A stretch of DNA of 64,000 nt from Rhipicephalus microplus (GCF_043290135.1 NC_134707.1:140927319-140991318), one strand, 5' to 3'. Positions 22,449-35,800 are shown, counted from the first letter of the stretch. Notes: generated from the sequence alone by a model not told the origin. A program made the numbers and translations.

Positions 22449-25400
22449 GTGGAGTCTCTAGTTGAGGAGTTTCCATTTGTGTTGTTTCTAGCTGTGGAGT
22501 TTCTAGTTGCGAAGTTTCTAGATGCAGAGTTTCTAGTTGCGGAGTTTTCTAGTGGCGAAGTTTCTAGATGCAGAGTTTCTAGTTGCGGAGTTCCAAGTTG
22601 TGGAGTTTCTAGTTGTGGAGCTTCTAGTTCTGGGGTTCGTAGTTGTGGGATTCGTAGTTGTGCAGTTTCTAGTTTTGCAGTCCCTAGTTGTGGAGTTTCT
22701 AGCTGTGGAGTTTCAAGTTGCGGAGTTTCTAGTTGCAGAGTTTCTAGTTGTGAAGTTTTCTAGTTGTGGAGATTCTAGTGGCGGAGTTTCTAGTTGCGGA
22801 GTTTCAAGTTGTGGAGTTTCTCGTTGTGGAGTTTCTAGTTGTGAATTTTCTAGCTGTGGAGTTTCTAGTTGCGAAGTTTTTAGTTGCGGAGTTTCTGGTT
22901 GTGGAGTTTCTAGTTGTGGAGTCTGTAGTTGTGGAGTATCTATTTGTTGGGTTTCAAGTTGTGGAGTTTCTAGTTGTGGAGTTTCTAGTTGTTGAATTTC
23001 TAGTAGTTGAGTTTCTAGTTGCCGAGTTTCTAGTTGCGAAATCTCAAGTCGTGGAGTTTCTAGCTGTGGAGTTTCTAGTTGCGGAACTTCTAGTTGCGGA
23101 GTTTCTAGTTGTGGAGCTTCTAGTTCTGGAGTTCGTTGTTGTGGGGTTCGTAGTTGTGCAGTTTCTAGTTTTGGAGTCTCTAGTTGTGGAGTTTCCAGTT
23201 GTGGAGTTTCTAGCTGTGGAGTTTCTAGTTGCGGAGTTTCTAGTTGCAGAGATTCTAGTTGTTGATTTTGTAGTCGTGGAGTATATAGTTGTGGTGTTTC
23301 AAGTTGTGGAGTTTCTAGTTGCGGAGTTTCTAGTTGCGGAATTTCTAGTTCCGGAGTTTTCTAGTTGTGGAGTTCGTAGTTGTGGAGTTTCTAGTTGTGA
23401 AGTCTCTAGTTGGGGAGTTTCCAGTTGTGGAATTTCTAGCTGTGGAGTTTTCTAGTTGTGGAGATTCTAGTGGCGGAGTTTCTAGTTGCGGAGTTTCAAG
23501 TTGTGGAGTTTCTAGTTGTGGATTTTCTAGCTGTGGAGTTTCTAGTTGCGGAGTTTTTAGTTGCGGAGTTTCTGGTTGTTGAGTTTCTAGTTCTGGAGTC
23601 TGTAGTTGTGGAGTATTTATTTGTTGGGTTTCAAGTTGTGGAGTTTCTAGTTGTTGAGTTTCTAGTAGTTGAGTTTCCAGTTGCCGACTTTCTAGTTGCA
23701 AAATCTCAAGTCGTGGAGTTTCTAGCTGTGGAGTTTCTAGTTGCGGAGTTTCTAGTTGCGGAGTTTCTAGTTGTAGATTTTGTAGTTGTGGAGCATATAG
23801 TTGTGGTGTTTCAAGTTCCGGAGTTTTCTAGTTGTGGAGTTTCTAGTGGCGGAGTTTCTAGCTGTGTAGCTTCAAGTTGTGGAGTTTCTCGTTGTGGAGT
23901 TTCTAGTTGTGTAGTTTCTAGTTGTGGAGTTTCTAGTTGTGGAGTTTTAGTTGTGGAGTTTAAAGTTGTGGAATTTATAGGTGTGGAGTTTCTAGTTGTG
24001 GAGTTTCTAGTTTTCGGGTTTCTAGTTACGGAGTTTCTAGTTGTGGAGTTTCTAGTTGTGCAGTTTCTAGTTGTGGAGCTTTTAGTTGAGGAGTCTCTAG
24101 TTGTTGAGTATCTAGTTGTGGAAGTTCTAGTTGTGGAGTTTCTTGTTGCGGAGTTTCTAGTTGTGGAGTTTCTAGTTGTGGAGTTTCTGGCTGTGGAGTT
24201 TCTAGTTGTGGGGTTCGTAGTTGTGGGGTTCGTAGTTGTGGAGTTTCTAGTTGCGGAGTTTCAAGTCGTGGAGTTTCTCGTTGTGGAGTTTCTAGTTGTG
24301 GATTGTCTAGCTGTGGAGTTTCTAGTTGCGGAGTTTTTAGTTGCGGATTTTCTTGTTGTGAAGTTTCTAGTTGTGGAGTTTCCAGTTGTGGAGTTTGTAG
24401 TTGTGGAGTATCTATTTGTTGGGTTTCAAGTTGTGGAGTTTCTAGTTGTGGAGTTTCTAGTTGTGGATTTTCTAGTTGTTGAGTTTCTAGTTGCCGAGTT
24501 TCTAGTTGCGAAGTCTCAAGTCGAGGAGTTTTTAGCTGTGGAATTTCTAGTTGCGGAGCTTCTATTTGCGGAGTTTCTAGTTGCGGAGCTTCTCTTTGTG
24601 GAATTTGTAGTTGTGGAATATATAGTTGTGGTGTTTCAAGTTGTGGAGTTTCTAGTGGCGGAGTTTCTAGTTGCAGAGTTTCTAGTTGCGGAGTATCTAG
24701 TTGTGGGCTTTCAAGTTGTGGAGTTTCTAGTTGTGGAGTTTGTAGTTGCGGAGTTTTCTAGTTGCGGAGTCTGTAGTTGTGGAGTTTCTAGTTGTGGAGT
24801 TTGTAGTTGTGGAGTATCTAGTTGTGGACTTTCAAGTTGTGAAGTTGCTATTTGTGGAGTTTCTAGTTGCTGAGTTTTCTAGTTGCGGAGTCTGTAGTTG
24901 TGGAGCTTCTAGTTGTGGAGTTTCTAGTTGTGGATTTTCTAGCTGTGGAGTTTCTAGTTGCGGAGTTTCTAGTTGTGGTGTTCGTAGTTGTGGAGTTCGT
25001 AGTTGTGGAGTTTCTAGTTGTGGAGTCTCTAGTTGGGGAGTTTCGAGTTGTGGAGTTTCTAGCTGTGGAGTTTGTAGCTGTGGAGTATCTAGTTGTGGGC
25101 TTTCAAGTTGTGGAGTTTCTAGTTTTCGAGTTTCTAGTTACGGAGTTTCTAGTTGTGGAGTTTTTAGTTGTGGAGCTTTTAGTTGAGGAGTCTCTAGTTG
25201 TTGAGTCTCTAGTTGTGGAAGTTCTAGTTGTGGAGTTTCTAGTTGAGGAGTCTCTAGTTGTTGAGTCTCTAGTTGTAGAAGTTCTAGGTGTGGAGTTTCT
25301 AGTTGTGGAGTTTCTTGTTGCGGAGTTTCTAGATGTGGAGTTTCTAGTTGTGGAGTTTCTGGCTGTGGAGTTTATAGTTGCGGAGTTTCTAGTATCGAAG

Positions 25401-26510
25401 TTTCTAGTTGTGGAGTTTCTAGTTGTAGAGTTTCTAGTTGTAGAGTTTCTAGTTGCGAAGTCTCAAGTTGTGGAGTTTCTAGTTGTGGAGTTTCTAGTGG
25501 CGGAGTTTCTAGTTGCAGAGTTTCTAGTTGCGGAGTTTTCTAGTTGTGGAGTTTCTGGTTGCGGAGTTTCTAGTTGTAAAGTTTCTAGTTGTGGAGTTTG
25601 TAGTTGTGGAGTATCTAGTTGTGGGCTTTCAAGTTGTGGAGTTTCTAGTTGTGGAGTTTCTAGTTGCGGAGTTTTCTAGTCGCGGAGTCTGTAGTTGTGG
25701 AGTTTCTAGTTGTGGAATTTCTAGTTACGGAGTTTCTAGTTGTGGAGCTTTTAGTTGAGGAGTCTCTAGTTGTTGAGTCTCTAGTTGTGGAATATCTAGT
25801 TGTGGAGTTTCTAGCTGTGGAGTTTCTATTTGTGGAATTTCAAGTTGTGGAGTCTCTAGTGGCGGAGTGAGTTTCTAGTGGCGGAGTTTCTGGTTGTGGA
25901 GTTTCTAGTTGCGGAGCCAGTAGTTGTGGAGTTTCTAGTTGTGGAGTTTCTAGTGTTTGAATTTCAAGTTGCCGAGTTCTTTAGTTGCGAAGTCTCAAGT
26001 TGTGGAGTTTCTAGCTGTGAAGTTTCTAGTTGCGGAGTTTCTAGTTGCGGAGTTTCTAGTTGTGGAGTTTTTAGTTGAGGAGTCTCTAGTTGTGGAGTCT
26101 CTAGTTGTGGAGTTTCTAGTTGTGGAGTGTCTACTTGTGGAGTTTCTAGTTTTCGAGTTTCTAGTTACGGAGTTTCTAGTTGTGGAGTTTTTAGTTGTGG
26201 AGCTTTTAGTTGAGGAGTCTCTAGTTGTTGAGTCTCTAGTTGTGGAAGTTCTAGTTGTGGAGTTTCTAGTTGCGGAGTTTCTAGATGTGGAGTTTCTAGT
26301 TGTGGAGTTTCTGGCTGTGGAGTTTGGAGTTGCGGAGTTTCTAGTATCGGAGTTTCTAGTTGTGGAGTTTCTAGTTGTGGAGTTTCTAGTTGTAGAGTTT
26401 CTAGTTGCGAAGTCTCAAGTTGTGGAGTTTCTAGTTGTGGAGTTTCAAGTTGTGGGGTTCGTAGTTGTGGGGTTCGTAGTTGTGGGGTTCGTAGTTGTGC
26501 AGTTCTAGTT
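22449..26510. repeat. Higher-order repeat unit U5 (4,062 bp, short form)
   Basis: The unit is close to the U1 order, with its antisense block at 23345-23701. From the antisense block onward it matches the second 1,849-bp copy in U4 at a constant offset of 5,316 bp (18029 to 23345, 19551 to 24867, 20641 to 25957). It shares the ttgccgacttt and gattttcttg variants with U4. The simplest reading is that U5 and the 3' half of U4 are copies of one recent template. Confidence 0.85.
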
Positions 26511-29500
26511 GTGGAGTCTCTAGTTGAGGAGTTTCCATTTGTGTTGTTTCTAGCTGTGGAGTTTCTTGTTGCGAAGTTTCTAGATGCAGAGTTTCTAGTT
26601 GCGGAGTTTTCTAGTTGTGGAGATTGTAGTGGCGGAGTTTCTAGTTGCGGAGTTCCAAGTTGTGGAGTTTCTAGTTGTGGAGCTTCTAGTTCTGGGGTTC
26701 GTAGTTGTGGGATTCGTAGTTGTGCAGTTTCTAGTTTTGCAGTCCCTAGTTGTGGAGTTTCCAGTTGTGGAGTTTCTAGCTGTGGAGTTTCTAGTTGCGG
26801 AGTTTCTAGTTGCAGAGTTTCTAGTTGTGAAGTTTTCTAGTTGTGGAGATTCTAGTGGCGGAGTTTCTAGTTGCGGAGTTTCTAGCTGTGTAGCTTCAAG
26901 TTGTGGAGTTTCTCGTTGTGGAGTTTCTAGTTGTGTAGTTTCTAGTTGTGGAGTTTCTAGTTGTGGAGTTTTAGTTGTGGAGTTTAAAGTTGTGGAATTT
27001 ATAGGTGTGGAGTTTCTAGTTGTGGAGTTTCTAGTTTTCGGGTTTCTAGTTACGGAGTTTCTAGTTGTGGAGTTTCTAGTTGTGCAGTTTCTAGTTGTGG
27101 AGCTTTTAGTTGAGGAGTCTCTAGTTGTTGAGTATCTAGTTGTGGAAGTTCTAGTTGTGGAGTTTCTTGTTGCGGAGTTTCTAGTTGTGGAGTTTCTAGT
27201 TGTGGAGTTTCTGGCTGTGGAGTTTCTAGTTGTGGGGTTCGTAGTTGTGGGGTTCGTAGTTGTGGAGTTTCTAGTTGCGGAGTTTCAAGTCGTGGAGTTT
27301 CTCGTTGTGGAGTTTCTAGTTGTGGATTGTCTAGCTGTGGAGTTTCTAGTTGCGGAGTTTTTAGTTGCGGATTTTCTTGTTGTGAAGTTTCTAGTTGTGG
27401 AGTTTCCAGTTGTGGAGTTTGTAGTTGTGGAGTATCTATTTGTTGGGTTTCAAGTTGTGGAGTTTCTAGTTGTGGAGTTTCTAGTTGTGGATTTTCTAGT
27501 TGTTGAGTTTCTAGTTGCCGAGTTTCTAGTTGCGAAGTCTCAAGTCGAGGAGTTTTTAGCTGTGGAATTTCTAGTTGCGGAGCTTCTATTTGCGGAGTTT
27601 CTAGTTGCGGAGCTTCTCTTTGTGGAATTTGTAGTTGTGGAATATATAGTTGTGGTGTTTCAAGTTGTGGAGTTTCTAGTGGCGGAGTTTCTAGTTGCAG
27701 AGTTTCTAGTTGCGGAGTATCTAGTTGTGGGCTTTCAAGTTGTGGAGTTTCTAGTTGTGGAGTTTGTAGTTGCGGAGTTTTCTAGTTGCGGAGTCTGTAG
27801 TTGTGGAGTTTCTAGTTGTGGAGTTTGTAGTTGTGGAGTATCTAGTTGTGGACTTTCAAGTTGTGAAGTTGCTATTTGTGGAGTTTCTAGTTGCTGAGTT
27901 TTCTAGTTGCGGAGTCTGTAGTTGTGGAGCTTCTAGTTGTGGAGTTTCTAGTTGTGGATTTTCTAGCTGTGGAGTTTCTAGTTGCGGAGTTTCTAGTTGT
28001 GGTGTTCGTAGTTGTGGAGTTCGTAGTTGTGGAGTTTCTAGTTGTGGAGTCTCTAGTTGGGGAGTTTCGAGTTGTGGAGTTTCTAGCTGTGGAGTTTGTA
28101 GTTGTGGAGTATCTAGTTGTGGGCTTTCAAGTTGTGGAGTTTCTAGTTTTCGAGTTTCTAGTTACGGAGTTTCTAGTTGTGGAGTTTTTAGTTGTGGAGC
28201 TTTTAGTTGAGGAGTCTCTAGTTGTTGAGTCTCTAGTTGTGGAAGTTCTAGTTGTGGAGTTTCTAGTTGAGGAGTCTCTAGTTGTTGAGTCTCTAGTTGT
28301 AGAAGTTCTAGGTGTGGAGTTTCTAGTTGTGGAGTTTCTTGTTGCGGAGTTTCTAGATGTGGAGTTTCTAGTTGTGGAGTTTCTGGCTGTGGAGTTTATA
28401 GTTGCGGAGTTTCTAGTATCGAAGTTTCTAGTTGTGGAGTTTCTAGTTGTAGAGTTTCTAGTTGTAGAGTTTCTAGTTGCGAAGTCTCAAGTTGTGGAGT
28501 TTCTAGTTGTGGAGTTTCTAGTGGCGGAGTTTCTAGTTGCAGAGTTTCTAGTTGCGGAGTTTTCTAGTTGTGGAGTTTCTGGTTGCGGAGTTTCTAGTTG
28601 TAAAGTTTCTAGTTGTGGAGTTTGTAGTTGTGGAGTATCTAGTTGTGGGCTTTCAAGTTGTGGAGTTTCTAGTTGTGGAGTTTCTAGTTGCGGAGTTTTC
28701 TAGTCGCGGAGTCTGTAGTTGTGGAGTTTCTAGTTGTGGAATTTCTAGTTACGGAGTTTCTAGTTGTGGAGCTTTTAGTTGAGGAGTCTCTAGTTGTTGA
28801 GTCTCTAGTTGTGGAATATCTAGTTGTGGAGTTTCTAGCTGTGGAGTTTCTATTTGTGGAATTTCAAGTTGTGGAGTCTCTAGTGGCGGAGTGAGTTTCT
28901 AGTGGCGGAGTTTCTGGTTGTGGAGTTTCTAGTTGCGGAGCCAGTAGTTGTGGAGTTTCTAGTTGTGGAGTTTCTAGTGTTTGAATTTCAAGTTGCCGAG
29001 TTCTTTAGTTGCGAAGTCTCAAGTTGTGGAGTTTCTAGCTGTGAAGTTTCTAGTTGCGGAGTTTCTAGTTGCGGAGTTTCTAGTTGTGGAGTTTTTAGTT
29101 GAGGAGTCTCTAGTTGTGGAGTCTCTAGTTGTGGAGTTTCTAGTTGTGGAGTGTCTACTTGTGGAGTTTCTAGTTTTCGAGTTTCTAGTTACGGAGTTTC
29201 TAGTTGTGGAGTTTTTAGTTGTGGAGCTTTTAGTTGAGGAGTCTCTAGTTGTTGAGTCTCTAGTTGTGGAAGTTCTAGTTGTGGAGTTTCTAGTTGCGGA
29301 GTTTCTAGATGTGGAATTTCTAGTTGTGGAGTTTCTGGCTGTGGAGTTTAGAGTTGCGGAGTTTCTAGTATCGGAGTTTCTAGTTGTGGAGTTTCTAGTT
29401 GTGGAGTTTCTAGTTGTAGAGTTTCTAGTTGCGAAGTCTCAAGTTGTGGAGTTTCTAGTTGTGGAGTTTCAAGTTGTGGGGTTCGTAGTTGTGGGGTTCG

Positions 29501-29860
29501 TAGTTGTGGGGTTCGTAGTTGTGCAGTTCTAGTTGTGGAGTCTCTAGTTGAGGAGTTTCCATTTGTGTTGTTTCTAGCTGTGGAGTTTCTTGTTGCGAAG
29601 TTTCTAGATGCAGAGTTTCTAGTTGCGGAGTTTTCTAGTTGTGGAGATTGTAGTGGCGGAGTTTCTAGTTGCGGAGTTCCAAGTTGTGGAGTTTCTAGTT
29701 GTGGAGCTTCTAGTTCTGGGGTTCGTAGTTGTGGGATTCGTAGTTGTGCAGTTTCTAGTTTTGCAGTCCCTAGTTGTGGAGTTTCCAGTTGTGGAGTTTC
29801 TAGCTGTGGAGTTTCTAGTTGCGGAGTTTCTAGTTGCAGAGTTTCTAGTTGTGAAGTTTT
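23849..29860. repeat. Recent tandem duplication, period 3,024 bp
   Basis: 23849-26872 is repeated from 26873. The left breakpoint is visible where ttgcggagtttctag (26871) meets gctgtgtagcttcaag, which in the first copy is preceded by tggcgg. Homology continues to 29860, where the second copy jumps to a gcgaagttttt context. The anchor pair 26535 and 29559 is exactly 3,024 bp apart. Landmarks such as 24867/27891 and 25957/28981 keep the same offset. One difference noticed is gagtttggag (26331) against gagtttagag (29355). Confidence 0.92.
26511..29534. repeat. Higher-order repeat unit U6 (3,024 bp, internally deleted)
   Basis: This is the shortest unit. After about 360 bp of normal 5' sequence it jumps at about 26873 from the gagattctagtggcgg region straight to gctgtgtagcttcaag, skipping the antisense block and about 1 kb of the reference order. 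From there it follows U5 at an offset of exactly 3,024 bp. It is therefore the second period of a tandem duplication whose breakpoint lies at 26873. It is the only complete unit without an antisense block. Confidence 0.87.
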
Positions 29861-32800
29861 TAGTTGCGGAGTTTCTGGTTGTGGAGTTTCTAGTTGTGGA
29901 GTCTGTAGTTGTGGAGTATCTATTTGTTGGGTTTCAAGTTGTGGAGTTTCTAGTTGTGGAGTTTCTAGTTGTTGAATTTCTAGTAGTTGAGTTTCTAGTT
30001 GCCGAGTTTCTAGTTGCGAAATCTCAAGTCGTGGAGTTTCTAGCTGTGGAGTTTCTAGTTGCGGAACTTCTAGTTGCGGAGTTTCTAGTTGTGGAGCTTC
30101 TAGTTCTGGGGTTCGTTGTTGTGGGGTTCGTAGTTGTGCAGTTTCTAGTTTTGGAGTCTCTAGTTGTGGAGTTTCCAGTTGTGGAGTTTCTAGCTGTGGA
30201 GTTTCTAGTTGCGGAGTTTCTAGTTGCAGAGATTCTAGTTGTTGATTTTGTAGTCGTGGAGTATATAGTTGTGGTGTTTCAAGTTGTGGAGTTTCTAGTT
30301 GCGGAGTTTCTAGTTGCAGAGTTTCTAGTTCCGGAGTTTTCTAGTTGTGGAGTTCGTAGTTGTGGAGTTTCTAGTTGTGAAGTCTCTAGTTGGGGAGTTT
30401 CCAGTTGTGGAATTTCTAGCTGTGGAGTTTTCTAGTTGTGGAGATTCTAGTGGCGGAGTTTCTAGTTGCGGAGTTTCAAGTTGTGGAGTTTCTAGTTGTG
30501 GATTTTCTAGCTGTGGAGTTTCTAGTTGCGGAGTTTTTAGTTGCGGAGTTTCTGGTTGTTGAGTTTCTAGTTCTGGAGTCTGTAGTTGTGGAGTATTTAT
30601 TTGTTGGGTTTCAAGTTGTGGAGTTTCTAGTTGTTGAGTTTCTAGTAGTTGAGTTTCCAGTTGCCGAGTTTCTAGTTGCAAAATCTCAAGTCGTGGAGTT
30701 TCTAGCTGTGGAGTTTCTAGTTGCGGAGTTTCTAGTTGCGGAGTTTCTAGTTGTAGATTTTGTAGTTGTGGAGTATATAGTTGTGGTGTTTCAAGTTCCG
30801 GAGTTTTCTAGTTGTGGAGTTTCTAGTGGCGGAGTTTCTAGCTGTGTAGCTTCAAGTTGTGGAGTTTCTCGTTGTGGAGTTTCTAGTTGTGTAGTTTGTA
30901 GTTGTGGAGTATCTAGTTGTAGACTTTCAAGTTGTGGAGTTTCTAGTTGTGGAGTTTCTAGTTGTGGAGTTTCTAGTTGTTAATTTTCTAGCTGTGGAGT
31001 TTCTATTTGCGGAGTTTCTAGTTGCAGAGTTTCTAGTTGCGGATTTTCTAGCTGTGGAATTTCTGCTTGCAGAGTTTTTAGTTGCGGTGTTTCTAGTTGT
31101 GGAGTTTCTAGTTGTTGAGTTTCTAGTTGCCGAGTTCTTTAGTTGCGAAGTCTCAAGTTGTAGAGTTTCTAGCTGTGGAGTTTCTAGTTGCGGAGTTTCT
31201 AGTTGCGGAGTTTCTAGTTGTGGATTTTTTAGTTGTGGAGTCTCTAGTTGTGGAGTTTCTAGTTGTGGAGTGTCTACTTGTGGAGTTTCTAGTTGTGGAG
31301 TTTCTATTTGTAGTTTTTAGTTTTCGAGTTTGTAGTTGTAGATTTTCTAGTTGCAGAGTTCCTAGTTTTGGAGTATCTAGTTGCGGAGTCTCTAATTGTG
31401 CAGTCTCTAGTTTTGGAGTCTCTATTTGTGGTGTTTCTGGTTGTGGAGTTTATAGTTGTGGAATTTCTAACTGTGGAGATTCTAGTTGCGGAGTTTCTAG
31501 TTGCAGAGTTTCTAGTTGTGGAGTTTCTAGTTGTGGAGTTTTAGTTGTGGAGTTTAAAGTTGTGGAATTTATAGGTGTGGAGTTTCTAGTTGTGGAGTTT
31601 CTAGTTTTCGGGTTTCTAGTTACGGAGTTTCTAGTTGTGGAGTTTCTAGTTGTGCAGTTTCTAGTTGTGGCGCTTTTAGTTGAGGAGTCTCTAGTTGTTG
31701 AGTATCTAGTTGTGGAAGTTCTAGTTGTGGAGTTTCTTGTTGCAGAGTTTCTTGTTGCGGAGTTTCTAGTTGTGGAGTTTCTAGTTGTGGAGTTTCTGGC
31801 TGTGGAGTTTCTAGTTGCAGAGTTTCTAGTTATGGAGTTTCTAGTTGTGAGGTTCGTAGTTGTGGAGTTTCTAATTGTCGAGTTTCTAGTTGTGGAGTCT
31901 CTAGTTGTGGAGTTTCTAGTTGTGGGGTTCGTAGTTGTGGGGTTCGTAGTTGTGGAGATTCTAGTGGCGGAGTTTCTAGTTGCGGAGTTTCAAGTTGTGG
32001 AGTTTCTCGTTGTGGAGTTTCTAGTTGTGGATTTTCTAGCTGTGGAGTTTCTAGTTGCGAAGTTTTTAGTTGCGGAGTTTCTGGTTGTGGAGTTTCTAGT
32101 TGTGGAGTCTGTAGTTGTGGAGTATCTATTTGTTGGGTTTCAAGTTGTGGAGTTTCTAGTTGTGGAGTTTCTAGTTGTTGAATTTCTAGTAGTTGAGTTT
32201 CTAGTTGCCGAGTTTCTAGTTGCGAAATCTCAAGTCGTGGAGTTTCTAGCTGTGGAGTTTCTAGTTGCGGAACTTCTAGTTGCGGAGTTTCTAGTTGTGG
32301 AGCTTCTAGTTCTGGGGTTCGTTGTTGTGGGGTTCGTAGTTGTGCAGTTTCTAGTTTTGGAGTCTCTAGTTGTGGAGTTTCCAGTTGTGGAGTTTCTAGC
32401 TGTGGAGTTTCTAGTTGCGGAGTTTCTAGTTGCAGAGATTCTAGTTGTTGATTTTGTAGTCGTGGAGTATATAGTTGTGGTGTTTCAAGTAGTGGAGTTT
32501 CTAGTTGCGGAGTTTCTAGTTGCAGAGTTTCTAGTTCCGGAGTTTTCTAGTTGTGGAGTTCGTAGTTGTGGAGTTTCTAGTTGTGAAGTCTCTAGTTGGG
32601 GAGTTTCCAGTTGTGGAATTTCTAGCTGTGGAGTTTTCTAGTTGTGGAGATTCTAGTGGCGGAGTTTCTAGTTGCGGAGTTTCAAGTTGTGGAGTTTCTA
32701 GTTGTGGATTTTCTAGCTGTGGAGTTTCTAGTTGCGGAGTTTTTAGTTGCGGAGTTTCTGGTTGTTGAGTTTCTAGTTCTGGAGTCTGTAGTTGTGGAGT

Positions 32801-35800
32801 ATTTATTTGTTGGGTTTCAAGTTGTGGAGTTTCTAGTTGTTGAGTTTCTAGTAGTTGAGTTTCCAGTTGCCGAGTTTCTAGTTGCAAAATCTCAAGTCGT
32901 GGAGTTTCTAGCTGTGGAGTTTCTAGTTGCGGAGTTTCTAGTTGCGGAGTTTCTAGTTGTAGATTTTGTAGTTGTGGAGTATATAGTTGTGGTGTTTCAA
33001 GTTCCGGAGTTTTCTAGTTGTGGAGTTTCTAGTGGCGGAGTTTCTAGCTGTGTAGCTTCAAGTTGTGGAGTTTCTCGTTGTGGAGTTTCTAGTTGTGTAG
33101 TTTGTAGTTGTGGAGTATCTAGTTGTGGACTTTCAAGTTGTGGAGTTTCTAGTTGTGGAGTTTCTAGTTGTGGAGTTTCTAGTTGTTAATTTTCTAGCTG
33201 TGGAGTTTCTATTTGCGGAGTTTCTAGTTGCAGAGTTTCTAGTTGCGGATTTTCTAGCTGTGGAATTTCTGCTTGCAGAGTTTTTAGTTGCGGTGTTTCT
33301 AGTTGTGGAGTTTCTAGTTGTTGAGTTTCTAGTTGCCGAGTTCTTTAGTTGCGAAGTCTCAAGTTGTAGAGTTTCTAGCTGTGGAGTTTCTAGTTGCGGA
33401 GTTTCTAGTTGCGGAGTTTCTAGTTGTGGATTTTTTAGTTGTGGAGTCTCTAGTTGTGGAGTTTCTAGTTGTGGAGTGTCTACTTGTGGAGTTTCTAGTT
33501 GTGGAGTTTCTATTTGTAGTTTTTAGTTTTCGAGTTTGTAGTTGTAGATTTTCTAGTTGCAGAGTTCCTAGTTTTGGAGTATCTAGTTGCGGAGTCTCTA
33601 ATTGTGCAGTCTCTAGTTTTGGAGTCTCTATTTGTGGTGTTTCTGGTTGTGGAGTTTATAGTTGTGGAATTTCTAACTGTGGAGATTCTAGTTGCGGAGT
33701 TTCTAGTTGCAGAGTTTCTAGTTGTGGAGTTTCTAGTTGTGGAGTTTTAGTTGTGGAGTTTAAAGTTGTGGAATTTATAGGTGTGGAGTTTCTAGTTGTG
33801 GAGTTTCTAGTTTTCGGGTTTCTAGTTACGGAGTTTCTAGTTGTGGAGTTTCTAGTTGTGCAGTTTCTAGTTGTGGCGCTTTTAGTTGAGGAGTCTCTAG
33901 TTGTTGAGTATCTAGTTGTGGAAGTTCTAGTTGTGGAGTTTCTTGTTGCAGAGTTTCTTGTTGCGGAGTTTCTAGTTGTGGAGTTTCTAGTTGTGGAGTT
34001 TCTGGCTGTGGAGTTTCTAGTTGCAGAGTTTCTAGTTATGGAGTTTCTAGTTGTGAGGTTCGTAGTTGTGGAGTTTCTAATTGTCGAGTTTCTAGTTGTG
34101 GAGTCTCTAGTTGTGGAGTTTCTAGTTGTGGGGTTCGTAGTTGTGGGGTTCGTAGTTGTGGAGTTTCTAGTTGCGGAGTTTCAAGTCGTGGAGTTTCTCG
34201 TTGTGGAGTTTCTAGTTGTGGATTGTCTAGCTGTGGAGTTTCTAGTTGCGGAGTTTTTAGTTGCGGAGTTTCTTGTTGTGAAGTTTCTAGTTGTGGAGTT
34301 TCCAGTTGTGGAGTTTGTAGTTGTGGAGTATCTATTTGTTGGGTTTCAAGTTGTGGAGTTTCTAGTTGTGGAGTTTCTAGTTGTGGATTTTCTAGTTGTT
34401 GAGTTTCTAGTTGCCGAGTTTCTAGTTGCGAAGTCTCAAGTCGAGGAGTTTTTAGCTGTGGAATTTCTAGTTGCGGAGCTTCTATTTGCGGAGTTTCTAG
34501 TTGCGGAGCTTCTAGTTGTGGAATTTGTAGTTGTGGAATATATAGTTGTGGTGTTTCAAGTTGTGGAGTTTCTAGTGGCGGAGTTTCTAGTTGCAGAGTT
34601 TCTAGTTGCGGAGTATCTAGTTGTGGGCTTTCAAGTTGTGGAGTTTCTAGTTGTGGAGTTTGTAGTTGCGGAGTTTTTTAGTTGCGGAGTCTGTAGTTGT
34701 GGAGCTTCTAGTTGTGGAGTTTCTAGTTGTGGATTTTCTAGCTGTGGAGTTTCTAGTTGCGGAGTTTCTAGTTGTGGTGTTCGTAGTTGTGGAGTTCGTA
34801 GTTGTGGAGTTTCTAGTTGTGGAGTCTCTAGTTGGGGAGTTTCGAGTTGTGGAGTTTCTAGCTGTGGAGTTTTTCGTCGCGGAGTTTCTAGTTGCTGAGT
34901 TTCTAGTAGCGGAGTTTGCTAGTTGTGGAGATTCTAGTGGCGGAGTTTCTAGTTGCGGAGTTTCAAGTTGTGGAGTTTCTAGTTGTGGATTTTCTAGCTG
35001 TGGAGTTTCTAGTTGCGGAGTTTTTAGTTGCGGAGTTTCTGGTTGTGGAGTTTCTAGTTCTGGAGTCTGTAGTTGTGGAGTATCTATTTGTTGGATTTCA
35101 AGTTGTGGAGTTTCTAGTTGTGGAGTTTCTAGTTGTTGAGTTTCTAGTAGTTGAGTTTCTAGTTGCGAAATCTCAAGTCGTGGAGTTTCTAGCTGTGGAG
35201 TTTCTAGTTGCGGAGTTTCTAGTTGCGGAGTTTCTAGTTGTGGATTTTGTAGTTGTGGAATATATAGATGTGGTGTTTCAAGTTGTGGAGTTTCTAGTTG
35301 CGGAGTTTCTAGTTGCAGAGTTTCTAGTTCCGGAGTTTTCTAGTTGTGGAGTTTCTAGTTGCGGAGTTTCTAGTTGTGGAGCTTCAAGTTGTGGAGTTTC
35401 TCGTTGTGGAGTTTCTAGTTGTGGAGTTTTTAGTTGTGGAGTATCTAGTTGTGGACTTTCAAGTTGTGGAGTTTCTAGTTGTGGAGTTTCTAGTTGTTAA
35501 TTTTCTAGCTGTGGAGTTTCTATTTGCGGAGTTTCTAGTTGCAGAGTTTCTAGTTGTGGATTTTCTAGCTGTGTAATTTCTGGTTGCAGAGTTTTTAGTG
35601 GCGGTGTTTATAGTTGTGGAGTTTCTAGTTGTTGAGTTTCTAGTTGCCAATTTTTTTTAGTTGCGAACTCTCAAGTTGTAGAGTTTCTAGCTGTGGAGTT
35701 TCTAGTTGCGGATTTTCTAGTTGCGGAGTTTCTAGTTGTGGAGTTTTTAGTTGTGGAGTCTCTAGTTGTGGAGTTTCTAGCTGTGGAGTTTCTATTTGAG

